Part shown: in pieces, positions 35,678 through 43,822 of the stretch
Layout of the letters: every line of letters starts with the position of its first letter
How positions within the stretch are numbered: the stretch's first letter is position 1
Source: Alphaproteobacteria bacterium
Lineage (GTDB): Bacteria > Pseudomonadota > Alphaproteobacteria > CAAGCB01 > CAG-977
Assembly: GCA_024413465.1 (NCBI GenBank)
Contig: JAKSVU010000006.1
Coordinates: 29,619-93,618 of the forward strand
DNA length: 64,000 nucleotides
Direction: 5' to 3'
Position numbers and translations under genes: made by a program
The notes under the pieces: model-generated
What the model was told of the DNA's origin: nothing
Database searches by the model: none
Seen by the model: only the letters and a program-made list of their open reading frames with translations

Positions 35678-37117
35678 TTAACTTTCTCTTTTCATTTGAC
35701 GTACTTTATAAACGAGCCATCCGCCATAAATCATCATGATCCAAAAACCTATTTCATTTGCGACTGGAACAGATAAATTAAAACCTATAGGAGCTTGAAA
35801 AATATAACTTGTTACAACATACATATAAAACATTCCAGGTAAAGCAGCGATAGCCATTTGTTCTCGTTGTTCTGCTAAATAAAGAGATATAATTGTAAAA
35901 GTAACAACAGCAATAACTTGATTTGACCAAGCAAAATAACGCCATAAAAATGAAAAACCTTTACTGTCTAATTTTACCCAAACTAACATACAAAATACAC
36001 AAATAAAAATAACTATTGAAATCAATAATCTATTACGAGCCTTTGATTGATCTATTTTTAATCCTTCACCAATAATTAAACGTAAAGCACGCAAAGCTGT
36101 ATCACCTGATGTAATCGGCAATATAATTATACCAAAAATAGCTATTGTTCCACCAATTGAACCTATCATATCTTTAGCTACTAACCCAATAACAGATGGT
36201 GTTCCTATAAATTCTGGAGCAATTCCTTTATTGTATATTCCCATTGCAACAGCAGCCCAAATCATTGCAATAACACCCTCAGCTATCATCATTCCATAAA
36301 ACACCCAACGACCTTGATGTTCATCAACTAATGTTCTGGAAATTATAGGTGTTTGTGTTGAATGAAATCCACTGGTGATTCCACAAGCAACCGTCAGGAA
36401 AAAAGCTGGAAATATGGCCTCTCCATTAGGATATAATCCTTTCCAATTTGACAAATTAATTTCATCAATATGATATCCACATGTAAATAATCCTAAAAAA
36501 ATCCCAACAGATGCAACTAATAAAAATCCACCAAAAAAAGGATAAAAACGACCAATAATTTTATCAATAGGAAATAATGTAGCTATGACATAATAAATCA
36601 AAATAACCCCATAGACAGAAAAAATTAAATAATTATTTTCCTTCAAAGGTAGATTTAAAACTTGACTAACAAAAACATCACCAGGCAAATAAACAAATAC
36701 TGCACCTACCAACAATAAAGTAATTGATAAAAAAATTATATATATAAGTTCTGTTTTACGACCAATATATTTTTGAACCATTGTAGGCATTTGTGCCCCA
36801 TCATTACGCATAGAAATCATTCCACAAAAATAATCATGAACTGATCCACCAACAATGTTTCCAATAGGAATTAAAATAAATGCAATTGGCCCAAATAAAA
36901 TACCTAAAATAGGTCCTAAAATAGGTCCTGTTCCTGCAATATTTAATAATTGAATTAAAGCATTTTTATTTTTAGATATAGGCACATAATCCATTCCATT
37001 CTGTAAACGAACAGCTGGTGTTTGCCTATTATCCGGCTTCATCACACGAACACAATAGGCGGAATAAAAATATCCGCCTACCAACAAAACAACTAATCCA
37101 CTTAAAAAAGTAATCAT
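35678..37117 (-). CDS. cstA: CstA-family peptide/pyruvate transporter
   Basis: 479-residue membrane protein of the carbon-starvation family, about 12-13 helices. Family features: RQTPAVRLQNGMDYVPISK, GTGPILGPILGILFGPIAF (helix 2), IGNIVGGSVHDYF, and CGITSGFHSTQTPIISRTL. It is the short type; E. coli CstA has about 700 residues. Known members carry pyruvate or peptides into the cell during carbon limitation. It overlaps maf by 4 bp (ATGA) and lies 90 bp before the dual-OB gene. Confidence 0.92.
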   Translation of the reverse strand: MITFLSGLVVLLVGGYFYSAYCVRVMKPDNRQTPAVRLQNGMDYVPISKNKNALIQLLNIAGTGPILGPILGILFGPIAFILIPIGNIVGGSVHDYFCGMISMRNDGAQMPTMVQKYIGRKTELIYIIFLSITLLLVGAVFVYLPGDVFVSQVLNLPLKENNYLIFSVYGVILIYYVIATLFPIDKIIGRFYPFFGGFLLVASVGIFLGLFTCGYHIDEINLSNWKGLYPNGEAIFPAFFLTVACGITSGFHSTQTPIISRTLVDEHQGRWVFYGMMIAEGVIAMIWAAVAMGIYNKGIAPEFIGTPSVIGLVAKDMIGSIGGTIAIFGIIILPITSGDTALRALRLIIGEGLKIDQSKARNRLLISIVIFICVFCMLVWVKLDSKGFSFLWRYFAWSNQVIAVVTFTIISLYLAEQREQMAIAALPGMFYMYVVTSYIFQAPIGFNLSVPVANEIGFWIMMIYGGWLVYKVRQMKRES

Positions 37118-37704
37118 TTTTCCAATTCACCGCAGGAACGGAGAGCTTCTAGTAAAGGTAATAAAGGTAATCCTAAAACTGAAAAGAAATCACCCTCAAC
37201 GTTTTTGACTAATTGAGCCCCTAAATCTTCCAAATAATAAGCTCCTACAGAATCACAAACGTCTTCTCCTGCTTCTGCCAAATAATCATCAATAAAGTTA
37301 TCTGTATAATCACGCATCGTGACAGAAACGACACTTGTATCAAACCAAACAACTTTTTTATTCAAAACAATGACTGCACCTGTTAATAATTGATGTGTCT
37401 TATTGCGTAATTTTTTAAGATGTTTATGCGCCATACTTAAATTTTCAGGTTTTGAATACCATTCACCATCTAATTCAAGGATTTGATCAGCCCCAATAAC
37501 AAAAGCATTTGGATGTTTTTCAGAAACGGATATTGCTTTCTGCTTTGCCAATTCCAAAGCAGTTTCTTTGGCATCATATCCACTCGTTCTTTGTTCCGTC
37601 TTAATTTTATTTTCATCTATATTTGCCGCGCAACACGTAAATTCTACACCTGCTGCTTCTAATAATTCGGCTCTGCTCTTACTTTGTGAAGCTAATATCA
37701 ACAT
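37114..37704 (-). CDS. maf: Maf-family nucleoside triphosphate pyrophosphatase
   Basis: Hydrolyses dTTP/UTP or modified nucleotides to monophosphates. 196 residues; LILASQSKSRAELLEAAGVEF at the start, VIGADQILELDG with the catalytic Asp, SVGAYYLEDLGAQLV and GDFFSVLGLPLLPLL near the end. The leader starts next to the presumed origin gap; maf beside the origin is a familiar alphaproteobacterial arrangement. Confidence 0.94.
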   Translation of the reverse strand: MLILASQSKSRAELLEAAGVEFTCCAANIDENKIKTEQRTSGYDAKETALELAKQKAISVSEKHPNAFVIGADQILELDGEWYSKPENLSMAHKHLKKLRNKTHQLLTGAVIVLNKKVVWFDTSVVSVTMRDYTDNFIDDYLAEAGEDVCDSVGAYYLEDLGAQLVKNVEGDFFSVLGLPLLPLLEALRSCGELEK

Positions 37705-37717
37705 AAATCATCCTCCT

Positions 37718-37726
37718 TGTGCATAA
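37718..37726 (-). promoter_or_regulatory. DnaA box (TTATGCACA)
   Basis: Matches the TTATNCACA consensus on the minus strand, 14 bp upstream of the maf start codon. Confidence 0.55.
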
Positions 37727-37785
37727 GTTTGATAAATTATACGTGAAAATCACTTTATCCTTTTTATTCAAAAAAGCTCCCTTCG

Positions 37786-37794
37786 TTATACACT
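37786..37794 (+). promoter_or_regulatory. DnaA box, one mismatch (TTATACACT)
   Basis: Eight of nine positions match TTATNCACA. Its value comes from lying in the same gap as the perfect boxes. Confidence 0.4.
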
Positions 37795-37918
37795 GAAGAT
37801 AACTTTTTTTCAATTTCTTTTTATAAATTGGATAACTCTTTTTTAAGGTAAAAACGACTCTCAAACAACGTATAGAGTCGCCTTTTATAAAAAAAATCCA
37901 CACCTCTTCGAGTCAATT

Positions 37919-37927
37919 TGTGGATAA
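37919..37927 (-). promoter_or_regulatory. perfect DnaA box (TTATCCACA)
   Basis: Written TGTGGATAA on the plus strand. It faces the box at 37952 with 24 bp between them. Confidence 0.75.
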
Positions 37928-37951
37928 CTTTGGGGTAAAAAGTTATGAGAT

Positions 37952-37960
37952 TTATCCACA
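37952..37960 (+). promoter_or_regulatory. perfect DnaA box (TTATCCACA)
   Basis: Second perfect box, followed within 20 bp by the AT-rich stretch, the arrangement expected for a DnaA-loaded unwinding element. Confidence 0.75.
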
Positions 37961-38144
37961 TTCTACAACAAGTTACTACTAAATTATTTTATAATATATT
38001 CTTATTATATTTGTTTTGAATTACTTCAAATTTTCTTGACGCCTACCATAAAACAAGATAAAAGAAACACGTTATGTCGAATAACTATATACCTTAATAA
38101 AGTATATAATCAAAAAACAAATATCAATCAAAGAAACGAATACA

Positions 38145-39398
38145 ATGCATTTAAAAGATTTGAAAAAAAAATCTCCAGCTGAATTACTTAGTTTAGCTGA
38201 AGAACTTGGTGTCGAAAACGCTTCAAACATGAGAACGCAAGATTTGACTTTTGCTATTATTAAACAACTTGCTAAAAATGATGAAGTTTTGTTAGATGAA
38301 GGTGTCATCGAAGTTTTACCTGATGGATTTGGATTTTTACGTTCTCCACAATCTAATTACCTAGCAGGATCTGACGATATTTATGTTTCTCCCAATCAGG
38401 TCAAAAAGTTTTCTCTTCGTACGGGAGATACAGTTGAAGGCGAAATTAGCGCTCCTAAAGAAGGTGAACATTATTTTGGGTTGTCAAAAATTTTAAAGAT
38501 TAATTTTGAAGATCCTGAACAAGTTCGTTACAGAATTAACTTTGATAACTTAACTCCACTCCATCCTACTGAAAAAATTAAGATGGAAAATGATTTAATT
38601 AGCAAGGATTTTACAGCCAGAATTATTGATTTAATTTGCCCACAAGGTAAGGGACAACGCGGAATGATTGTTGCTCCTCCAAGAACGGGTAAAACTGTTA
38701 TGTTACAAAATATTGCTCACGCTATTACGGCAAATAATCCAGAAGTTTACTTAATTGTTTTATTGGTTGATGAACGTCCAGAAGAAGTAACAGAAATGAA
38801 ACGCTCGATTAAAGGTGAAGTAATTAGTTCTACCTTTGATGAACCAGCAGCCCGTCATGTTCAAGTTGCAGAAATGGTTATCGAAAAAGCAAAACGCTTA
38901 GTCGAACATAAACGCGACGTTGTTATCTTGTTGGATTCTATTACACGTTTGGCTCGTGCTTATAATACTGTTGTTCCAAGTTCTGGAAAAGTATTGACAG
39001 GTGGTGTTGATGCAAATGCTTTACAAAAACCAAAACGCTTTTTCGGTGCTGCTAGAAATATCGAAGAAGGTGGTTCTTTGACAATTATTGCAACAGCTTT
39101 AATTGATACTGGTTCTCGTATGGATGAAGTTATTTTCGAAGAATTTAAGGGAACAGGTAACTCTGAAATTATTTTGGATCGTAAAGTTTCTGATAAACGT
39201 ATATTCCCAGCAATTGATGTTACAAAGTCTGGAACGCGTAAAGAAGAATTACTTGTTGGTCCAAATTTATTGCCAAAGATGTGGATGCTCCGTCGTATTT
39301 TAATGCCAATGGGATCTGCAGAAGCAATGGAATTTTTAATGGAAAAATTAAAGCTGACAAAGAACAACAGCGACTTTATCAATTCAATGAATTCATAA
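38145..39398 (+). CDS. rho: transcription termination factor Rho
   Basis: Hexameric RNA-dependent ATPase that ends transcription. 417 residues; N-terminal [20 protein letters not shown], the RNA-binding cold-shock domain with [21 protein letters not shown]-loop [25 protein letters not shown] and the Q/R-loop region. There is no N-terminal insertion as in some high-GC groups. TTGACG (38036-38041), a 17-nt spacer and TAAAAG form a weak promoter within the origin gap. First gene of the right arm. Confidence 0.97.
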   Translation: MHLKDLKKKSPAELLSLAEELGVENASNMRTQDLTFAIIKQLAKNDEVLLDEGVIEVLPDGFGFLRSPQSNYLAGSDDIYVSPNQVKKFSLRTGDTVEGEISAPKEGEHYFGLSKILKINFEDPEQVRYRINFDNLTPLHPTEKIKMENDLISKDFTARIIDLICPQGKGQRGMIVAPPRTGKTVMLQNIAHAITANNPEVYLIVLLVDERPEEVTEMKRSIKGEVISSTFDEPAARHVQVAEMVIEKAKRLVEHKRDVVILLDSITRLARAYNTVVPSSGKVLTGGVDANALQKPKRFFGAARNIEEGGSLTIIATALIDTGSRMDEVIFEEFKGTGNSEIILDRKVSDKRIFPAIDVTKSGTRKEELLVGPNLLPKMWMLRRILMPMGSAEAMEFLMEKLKLTKNNSDFINSMNS

Positions 39399-39428
39399 AA
39401 AAAAGGAGTGATTTCTCACTCCTTTTTT
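39399..39428. terminator. bidirectional intrinsic terminator between rho and a convergent small gene
   Basis: A 13-bp stem (AAAAAAGGAGTGA with TCACTCCTTTTTT) and a 4-nt loop; T runs on both strands let it serve rho and the minus-strand gene at 39454. Confidence 0.88.
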
Positions 39429-39432
39429 ATAA

Positions 39433-39448
39433 TGTTTCACGTGAATCA
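39433..39448. promoter_or_regulatory. parS: parS site, 15 of 16 matches
   Basis: TGTTTCACGTGAATCA against the consensus TGTTTCACGTGAAACA. Intergenic, 1.5 kb from the origin gap. ParB and ParA are encoded 2.5 kb away. Confidence 0.75.
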
Positions 39449-39453
39449 TTAAA

Positions 39454-39762
39454 TTATTTACGTTGTAATAATCCTTTGTCTATGGCTTTTAAAACAACGA
39501 CAATATCACGCCATCTTTGGATAGGTTGTTTTTCATTATCTAAAACGTCAATTCCTTTTTCAAGGCAATATTTGATATTTTCTTCATTATCTCCATCTAA
39601 AACTTCTTGCCAAAGCTGTTCAAATTTTGGATTTGTATAATCAAGGGTAATTCCAAATAAACGAAGAACAACGTTATCCGGATCTACACCTAATTCTTCC
39701 ATATTTTCAGCACGATCTTCGATTGTTGGAACAAAATCAACAGCTCTGATAATTTCTTGCAT
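39454..39762 (-). CDS. small acidic protein, unknown function
   Basis: 102 residues, no signal peptide or membrane helix. MQEIIRAVDFVPTIEDRAEN at the start, an acidic alpha-helical middle (FEQLWQEVLDGDNEENIKYC) and a basic C-terminal KGLLQRK. One cysteine. A ribosome-site-like GGAG lies before ATG 39762. It is convergent with rho and divergent from purB, so it stands alone on the minus strand. I do not recognise it. Confidence 0.6.
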   Translation of the reverse strand: MQEIIRAVDFVPTIEDRAENMEELGVDPDNVVLRLFGITLDYTNPKFEQLWQEVLDGDNEENIKYCLEKGIDVLDNEKQPIQRWRDIVVVLKAIDKGLLQRK

Positions 39763-39832
39763 TTTTTTCTCCTGTATTTAAAAATTTGTGGTATTGTATC
39801 ATAAATTTCAACTCTAAATCAAAGGAAAAAAA

Positions 39833-41125
39833 ATGATCCCTCGTTATTCAAGACCTCAAATGGCATCTATTTGGACAGATGAAAATAAGTTTAATACTTG
39901 GTTTCAAATTGAAGCGTACGCAGCTGAAGGTTTATCAAAACTTGGTAAAGTTCCTGCTGAAGCTGTTCAACAAATTTGGGAAAAAGGTAAATTTGATAAA
40001 AAGCGTATTGATGAAATTGAATTAGAAGTCAAACATGATGTAATCGCTTTTTTGACAAATTTAGGGGAAAACGTTGGTGATGCAGCCAGATATATTCATC
40101 AAGGGATGACCTCAAGCGACGTATTAGATACCTCTTTTAATATGAGATTAACCCAATCAATTGATATTTTATTAGCTGATATGGATAAAATGCTTGCTTC
40201 TTTAAAAAAGCGTGCTGAAGAACATAAATATACTATTTGTATGGGAAGAAGTCATGGAATTCATGCTGAACCAACAACTTTTGGTTTGAAAATGTTGGGA
40301 TATTATGCTGAATTTGAAAGAAATAAAAAACGTTTAGAACAGGCACGTGAAGAAGTTGCAACTTGTGCTATTTCAGGGGCTGTAGGAACGTTTGCAACAA
40401 TTGATCCTCGTGTAGAAGAATATGTTGCAGAAAAATTAGGGTTAAAAGTTGAACCAGTTTCAACACAGGTTATTCCTCGTGACAGATATGCTATGTTATT
40501 TTCAGTGATAGGTGTGATTGCTTCTTCTGTTGAAAGACTAGCAGTTGAAATTCGTCATTTACAAAGAACAGAAGTTCGTGAAGTTGAAGAATATTTTTCT
40601 GCAGGTCAAAAAGGTTCTTCTGCTATGCCACATAAACGCAATCCAGTTTTAAGTGAAAATTTAACAGGATTAGCTCGTTTAATGCGTTCTTATGTTATTC
40701 CAGCAATGGAAAATGTTGCTTTATGGCATGAACGTGACATTTCCCATTCTTCAAATGAACGTATTATTGCTCCTGATGCAATGATTGGAATGGATTTTAT
40801 TTTGAACAGATTAGCTGGAATTATTGATAAATTACTTGTTTATCCAGAAAATATGATGAATAACGTGAACAGATTAAAAGGATTGATTTTCTCTCAACGC
40901 ACTATGTTAAAAATGGTAGACAAAGGCGTGACGCGGGAACAAGCTTATAAAATTGTCCAAAGGAATGCAATGAAAGTTTGGGCAAATGAGGGGAATTTCA
41001 AAGACTTATTGCTTGCTGATTCAGATTTTACAGCTGTGTTAAATGAACAAGAAGTTGATGAATTATTCGATTTGAACTTCTATACAGCTCAAATTGATTT
41101 CATTTTTAAGAAAGTTTTTAAATAA
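39833..41125 (+). CDS. purB: adenylosuccinate lyase
   Basis: Two steps of purine synthesis: SAICAR to AICAR and adenylosuccinate to AMP. 430 residues; MIPRYSRPQMASIWTDENKF, the first active-site histidine in MGRSHGIHAEPTTFG, and the signature GSSAMPHKRNPVLSEN with the catalytic serine. AAAGGA ribosome site. It occupies the place between rho and rsmG where mnmE and mnmG lie in many relatives. Terminator at 41150. Confidence 0.97.
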   Translation: MIPRYSRPQMASIWTDENKFNTWFQIEAYAAEGLSKLGKVPAEAVQQIWEKGKFDKKRIDEIELEVKHDVIAFLTNLGENVGDAARYIHQGMTSSDVLDTSFNMRLTQSIDILLADMDKMLASLKKRAEEHKYTICMGRSHGIHAEPTTFGLKMLGYYAEFERNKKRLEQAREEVATCAISGAVGTFATIDPRVEEYVAEKLGLKVEPVSTQVIPRDRYAMLFSVIGVIASSVERLAVEIRHLQRTEVREVEEYFSAGQKGSSAMPHKRNPVLSENLTGLARLMRSYVIPAMENVALWHERDISHSSNERIIAPDAMIGMDFILNRLAGIIDKLLVYPENMMNNVNRLKGLIFSQRTMLKMVDKGVTREQAYKIVQRNAMKVWANEGNFKDLLLADSDFTAVLNEQEVDELFDLNFYTAQIDFIFKKVFK

Positions 41126-41149
41126 TTTATTAACTTTTTATATTTTTAG

Positions 41150-41187
41150 AACCGCTATTTTTTTTATGGTAAAAATAGCGGTTTTCT
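41150..41187 (+). terminator. intrinsic terminator after purB
   Basis: AACCGCTATTTTT pairs with AAAAATAGCGGTT across an 8-nt loop and is followed by TTCTTAT. GC-rich at the base of the stem. Confidence 0.85.
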
Positions 41188-41216
41188 TATATTTGAATCA
41201 CTTTTTTAAGGTAAAA

Positions 41217-41232
41217 TGTTTCACGTGAATCA
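41217..41232. promoter_or_regulatory. parS: parS site, 15 of 16 matches
   Basis: TGTTTCACGTGAATCA, identical in sequence to the site at 39433. In the purB-rsmG gap. Confidence 0.75.
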
Positions 41233-41317
41233 AAAAAAAATTAAATATTAACCTTTTTTTTCTTGTATAACTTGATAAAAAAAAGTTATTAATACTTCAT
41301 TAAGAATTTCAAATTTT

Positions 41318-41333
41318 TGTTTCACGTGAAAAA
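41318..41333. promoter_or_regulatory. parS: parS site, 15 of 16 matches
   Basis: TGTTTCACGTGAAAAA, 16 bp before the rsmG start. ParB binding here could also affect rsmG-parA-parB transcription. Confidence 0.72.
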
Positions 41334-41348
41334 AAATAGGATTTTAAT

Positions 41349-41972
41349 TTGATTTTAGCCAACAGAAATGAGGTTTTATCACAAATAAACGTTTCGAAAA
41401 ATTGTATTTCGAAGCTTGATAAATTCGTACAACTTGTTGAAAATGAAAGAAAAATTCAAAATATTATTGCTGAATCAACTTTACCTGATATCTGGGTTCG
41501 ACACGTGTTGGATAGTGCTCAATTACAAACTTATTTAACAGAACAGGATAAAATTATTTTGGATTTTGGAAGTGGAGCAGGTTTTCCAGCACTTGTTTTA
41601 GCTATTTTAGATGAAACAAAACAAAAAACTTTTCACTTAGTTGAAAGTGAAGTCAGAAAGAGTGAATTTTTATCACGCGTCGCTTCAGAACTTGATTTAA
41701 ATTGTGTTATACATCACGAAAGAATTGAAAAAATGTCAGTATTTAAAGCTGACGTGATTACAGCACGTGCATTAGCATCATTAGATAAGTTAATGGCTTA
41801 TTCTGTTCGTTTTTGCCATGAAAAAACACGATTAATGTTCTTAAAGGGCAAAAAAGCACCAGAAGAATTAAAAGACGTAGAAAAGAAGTTTAAATTTAAT
41901 TGTTTAACATATCCCAGCATTTCCAGTTCAGAAGGAACGGTCATGTGTTTTACAAAGGTAGTCAAAAAATGA
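41349..41972 (+). CDS. rsmG: 16S rRNA (guanine-527-N7)-methyltransferase
   Basis: SAM-dependent methylation of 16S rRNA G527. 207 residues from TTG 41349, which gives the family N-terminus; the frame has no earlier ATG. Motifs: DIWVRHVLDSAQL, IILDFGSGAGFPALVLAI for SAM, and ITARALASLDKLM. It overlaps parA by 4 bp (ATGA), the conserved rsmG-parA-parB order. Confidence 0.93.
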   Translation: MILANRNEVLSQINVSKNCISKLDKFVQLVENERKIQNIIAESTLPDIWVRHVLDSAQLQTYLTEQDKIILDFGSGAGFPALVLAILDETKQKTFHLVESEVRKSEFLSRVASELDLNCVIHHERIEKMSVFKADVITARALASLDKLMAYSVRFCHEKTRLMFLKGKKAPEELKDVEKKFKFNCLTYPSISSSEGTVMCFTKVVKK

Positions 41973-42763
41973 AAAAAATTAAACCATGGATTATAGCTAT
42001 TTCTAACCAAAAAGGTGGTGTCGGTAAAACAACGACTGCCGTTAATTTGGCAACAGCCCTTGCTGCTGTGAATAAAAAAGTATTGATTATTGATATGGAC
42101 CCTCAAGGAAATGCTACTGTTAGCTTGGGGTTTGATAAGAATAAAGCAACGAAAACATCCTATAACGTTTTGACAGGTGATTGCACTATTTCTCAGGCAA
42201 TAGTTTGGTCTAAAATTCCAAATTTGTCAGTAATTGCTTCTTCAAAAGAATTAGCAGGGGCTGATTATGAGTTATCTCAAATTGAAAAACCACAATATTT
42301 TTTAAAATCAGCTTTTGAACGCGAATTATTAAACTATGACTACGTTTTCATTGATTGTCCTCCATCTGTGGGTATGTTGACGGTAAATGCTTTAGTTGCT
42401 GCAAACAGCGTTATTGTTCCGGTACAATGCGAATATTTAGCGTTAGAAGGAATTGCTGATTTAATGAGAACAATTGATCGTGTTCATAAGAATTTCAATA
42501 ATAATTTGAAAATTCAAGGAATTGTTCTGACAATGTATGATACTAGAACAACCTTTTCTGATGAAGTTGCACAAGACGTTCGTGCAAATTTTGGAAAAAT
42601 AGGTATTAAAGTTTATTCTTCTGTAATTCCCCGTAACGTTCGTGTTGCAGAAGCTCCGTCTTATGGAAAACCAATCCTATTGTATGATTTTAAATCAAAA
42701 GGATCTCAAGCATACATTGGATTAGCAAAAGAATTTTTAAAACAAGAGGCTGAAAATGGTTAA
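41969..42763 (+). CDS. parA: chromosome-partitioning ATPase ParA/Soj
   Basis: Walker-type ATPase that moves the ParB-parS complex after replication. Start ATG 41969 (MKKIKPWIIAISNQKGGVGK) overlaps the rsmG stop; a longer frame to 41900 is not family-like. Deviant Walker A KGGVGKTTTAVNLA, VLIIDMDPQGNAT, and YVFIDCPPSVGMLTVNA. 264 residues, the small ParA type without an N-terminal HTH, as for chromosomal Soj. Overlaps parB by 8 bp. Confidence 0.97.
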   Translation: MKKIKPWIIAISNQKGGVGKTTTAVNLATALAAVNKKVLIIDMDPQGNATVSLGFDKNKATKTSYNVLTGDCTISQAIVWSKIPNLSVIASSKELAGADYELSQIEKPQYFLKSAFERELLNYDYVFIDCPPSVGMLTVNALVAANSVIVPVQCEYLALEGIADLMRTIDRVHKNFNNNLKIQGIVLTMYDTRTTFSDEVAQDVRANFGKIGIKVYSSVIPRNVRVAEAPSYGKPILLYDFKSKGSQAYIGLAKEFLKQEAENG

Positions 42764-43775
42764 TAGAATAGGATTAGGTCGTGGATTAAGTTCATTACTT
42801 GGTGATGATTACGAAGAATCTAGTTTTACTGCTTCATCTGAAACAGCTGGAGGAGAAGGAATAAAACAAATTCCTGTAGAAGACTTGTCTCCAAGTCCAT
42901 TTCAACCGCGTCGTGTTTTTGATGAATCTGCCATCAAGGATTTAGTTGAATCCATCAAGAAAAAAGGTGTTATTCAACCTTTAATTGTTCGCCAAAGAGG
43001 AGATAAATACGAAATTATTGGTGGTGAACGTCGTTGGCGTGCCTCTAAATTAGCAGGTTTGGAAAAAGTTCCAGCTATTGTTCACGATTTTACTGACAAA
43101 GAAGCAATGGAAGTTGCTTTAATTGAAAACTTACAACGTCAAGATTTGAATGCTTTGGAAGAAGCAGAAGGATATAGACGCTTGATGGAAGAATTCAAAA
43201 ATACACAGGAAGAACTTGCTGCAGCCGTTGGTAAAAGTCGTAGTCATATTGCCAATATGATGCGTTTATTAGGTTTACCAGATTCTGTTAAGAAAATGTT
43301 GGAAGATGGTAAAATTACAGCAGGTCATGCTCGTGCTTTATTGACGTCTAAAAATCCTGAAAAATTAGCAGAACAAGTTGTTCGTGAAGGATTGAACGTT
43401 CGTCAAATTGAAAAACTTGCTCAAGAAAATTTGCCAATAGAAAAGAAAAAGCAAAAAACAAAGCAGACAAACAATAAAAAAAGTGAATGTGACGAATTAG
43501 CTAAACAGTTATCACATCTTTTGCAATTACAAGTTCAATTAAAACCAAAAGCTCATGGAGGAGAAGTTGTCATTTCATATTCTTCTTTGGAAGAACTAGA
43601 TAAAATAGTTTCTCGCTTGAGTAATACTTTACCTAAATCAGAAAAAAAATCTTCTGTTTTTGAAGAATCTGCTTCCACAATTGAATTTGGTGATAGCGTT
43701 TTAGATATTTCAGAAGATGAAGACAAGGAAGTTGTCTTTGACGAAGGTTTTGATTCTAATATCGATATCAAATAA
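42756..43775 (+). CDS. parB: chromosome-partitioning CTPase ParB
   Basis: Binds parS and spreads as a CTP-dependent clamp. 339 residues; RIGLGRGLSSLLGDD at the N-terminus, the ParA-interacting part, then DLSPSPFQPRRVFDE, the CTP motif IIGGERRWRASK, ENLQRQDLNALEEAEGYRRL and the parS-binding HTH (EELAAAVGKSRSHIANM). The C-terminal dimerisation domain is followed by an unusual acidic tail (DISEDEDKEVVFDEG). Several parS sites in the window are its likely targets. Confidence 0.97.
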   Translation: MVNRIGLGRGLSSLLGDDYEESSFTASSETAGGEGIKQIPVEDLSPSPFQPRRVFDESAIKDLVESIKKKGVIQPLIVRQRGDKYEIIGGERRWRASKLAGLEKVPAIVHDFTDKEAMEVALIENLQRQDLNALEEAEGYRRLMEEFKNTQEELAAAVGKSRSHIANMMRLLGLPDSVKKMLEDGKITAGHARALLTSKNPEKLAEQVVREGLNVRQIEKLAQENLPIEKKKQKTKQTNNKKSECDELAKQLSHLLQLQVQLKPKAHGGEVVISYSSLEELDKIVSRLSNTLPKSEKKSSVFEESASTIEFGDSVLDISEDEDKEVVFDEGFDSNIDIK

Positions 43776-43794
43776 GACGTTAAATAAATCAATA

Positions 43795-43822
43795 AAAAAT
43801 CCCCAATTAAGGGGATTTTTTT
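43795..43822. terminator. intrinsic terminator between parB and paralogue 2
   Basis: AAAAATCCCC pairs with GGGGATTTTT across a 6-nt loop, with T runs in both directions, serving both convergent genes. It ends at the last codon of the minus-strand gene. Confidence 0.85.

Larger units (their letters stand above)
37705..38144. other. oriC: probable chromosome replication origin (oriC)
   Basis: A 440-bp gene-free gap between divergent maf and rho. It holds two perfect DnaA boxes in inverted orientation (37919-37927 and 37952-37960), TTATGCACA at 37718-37726 on the minus strand, TTATACACT at 37786-37794, and weaker matches at 37827 and 37894. A very AT-rich stretch at about 37979-38035 could be the unwinding element. 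Genes run outward on both sides, rsmG-parA-parB is within 6 kb and parS sites lie alongside. In alphaproteobacteria the origin typically lies near hemE, maf, rho and parAB. hemE is not adjacent here. Confidence 0.75.

Noticed and set aside
41126..41348. tRNA or small RNA gene in the purB-rsmG gap
   Set aside because: No cloverleaf or T-loop signature; the gap is explained by the terminator and two parS sites.
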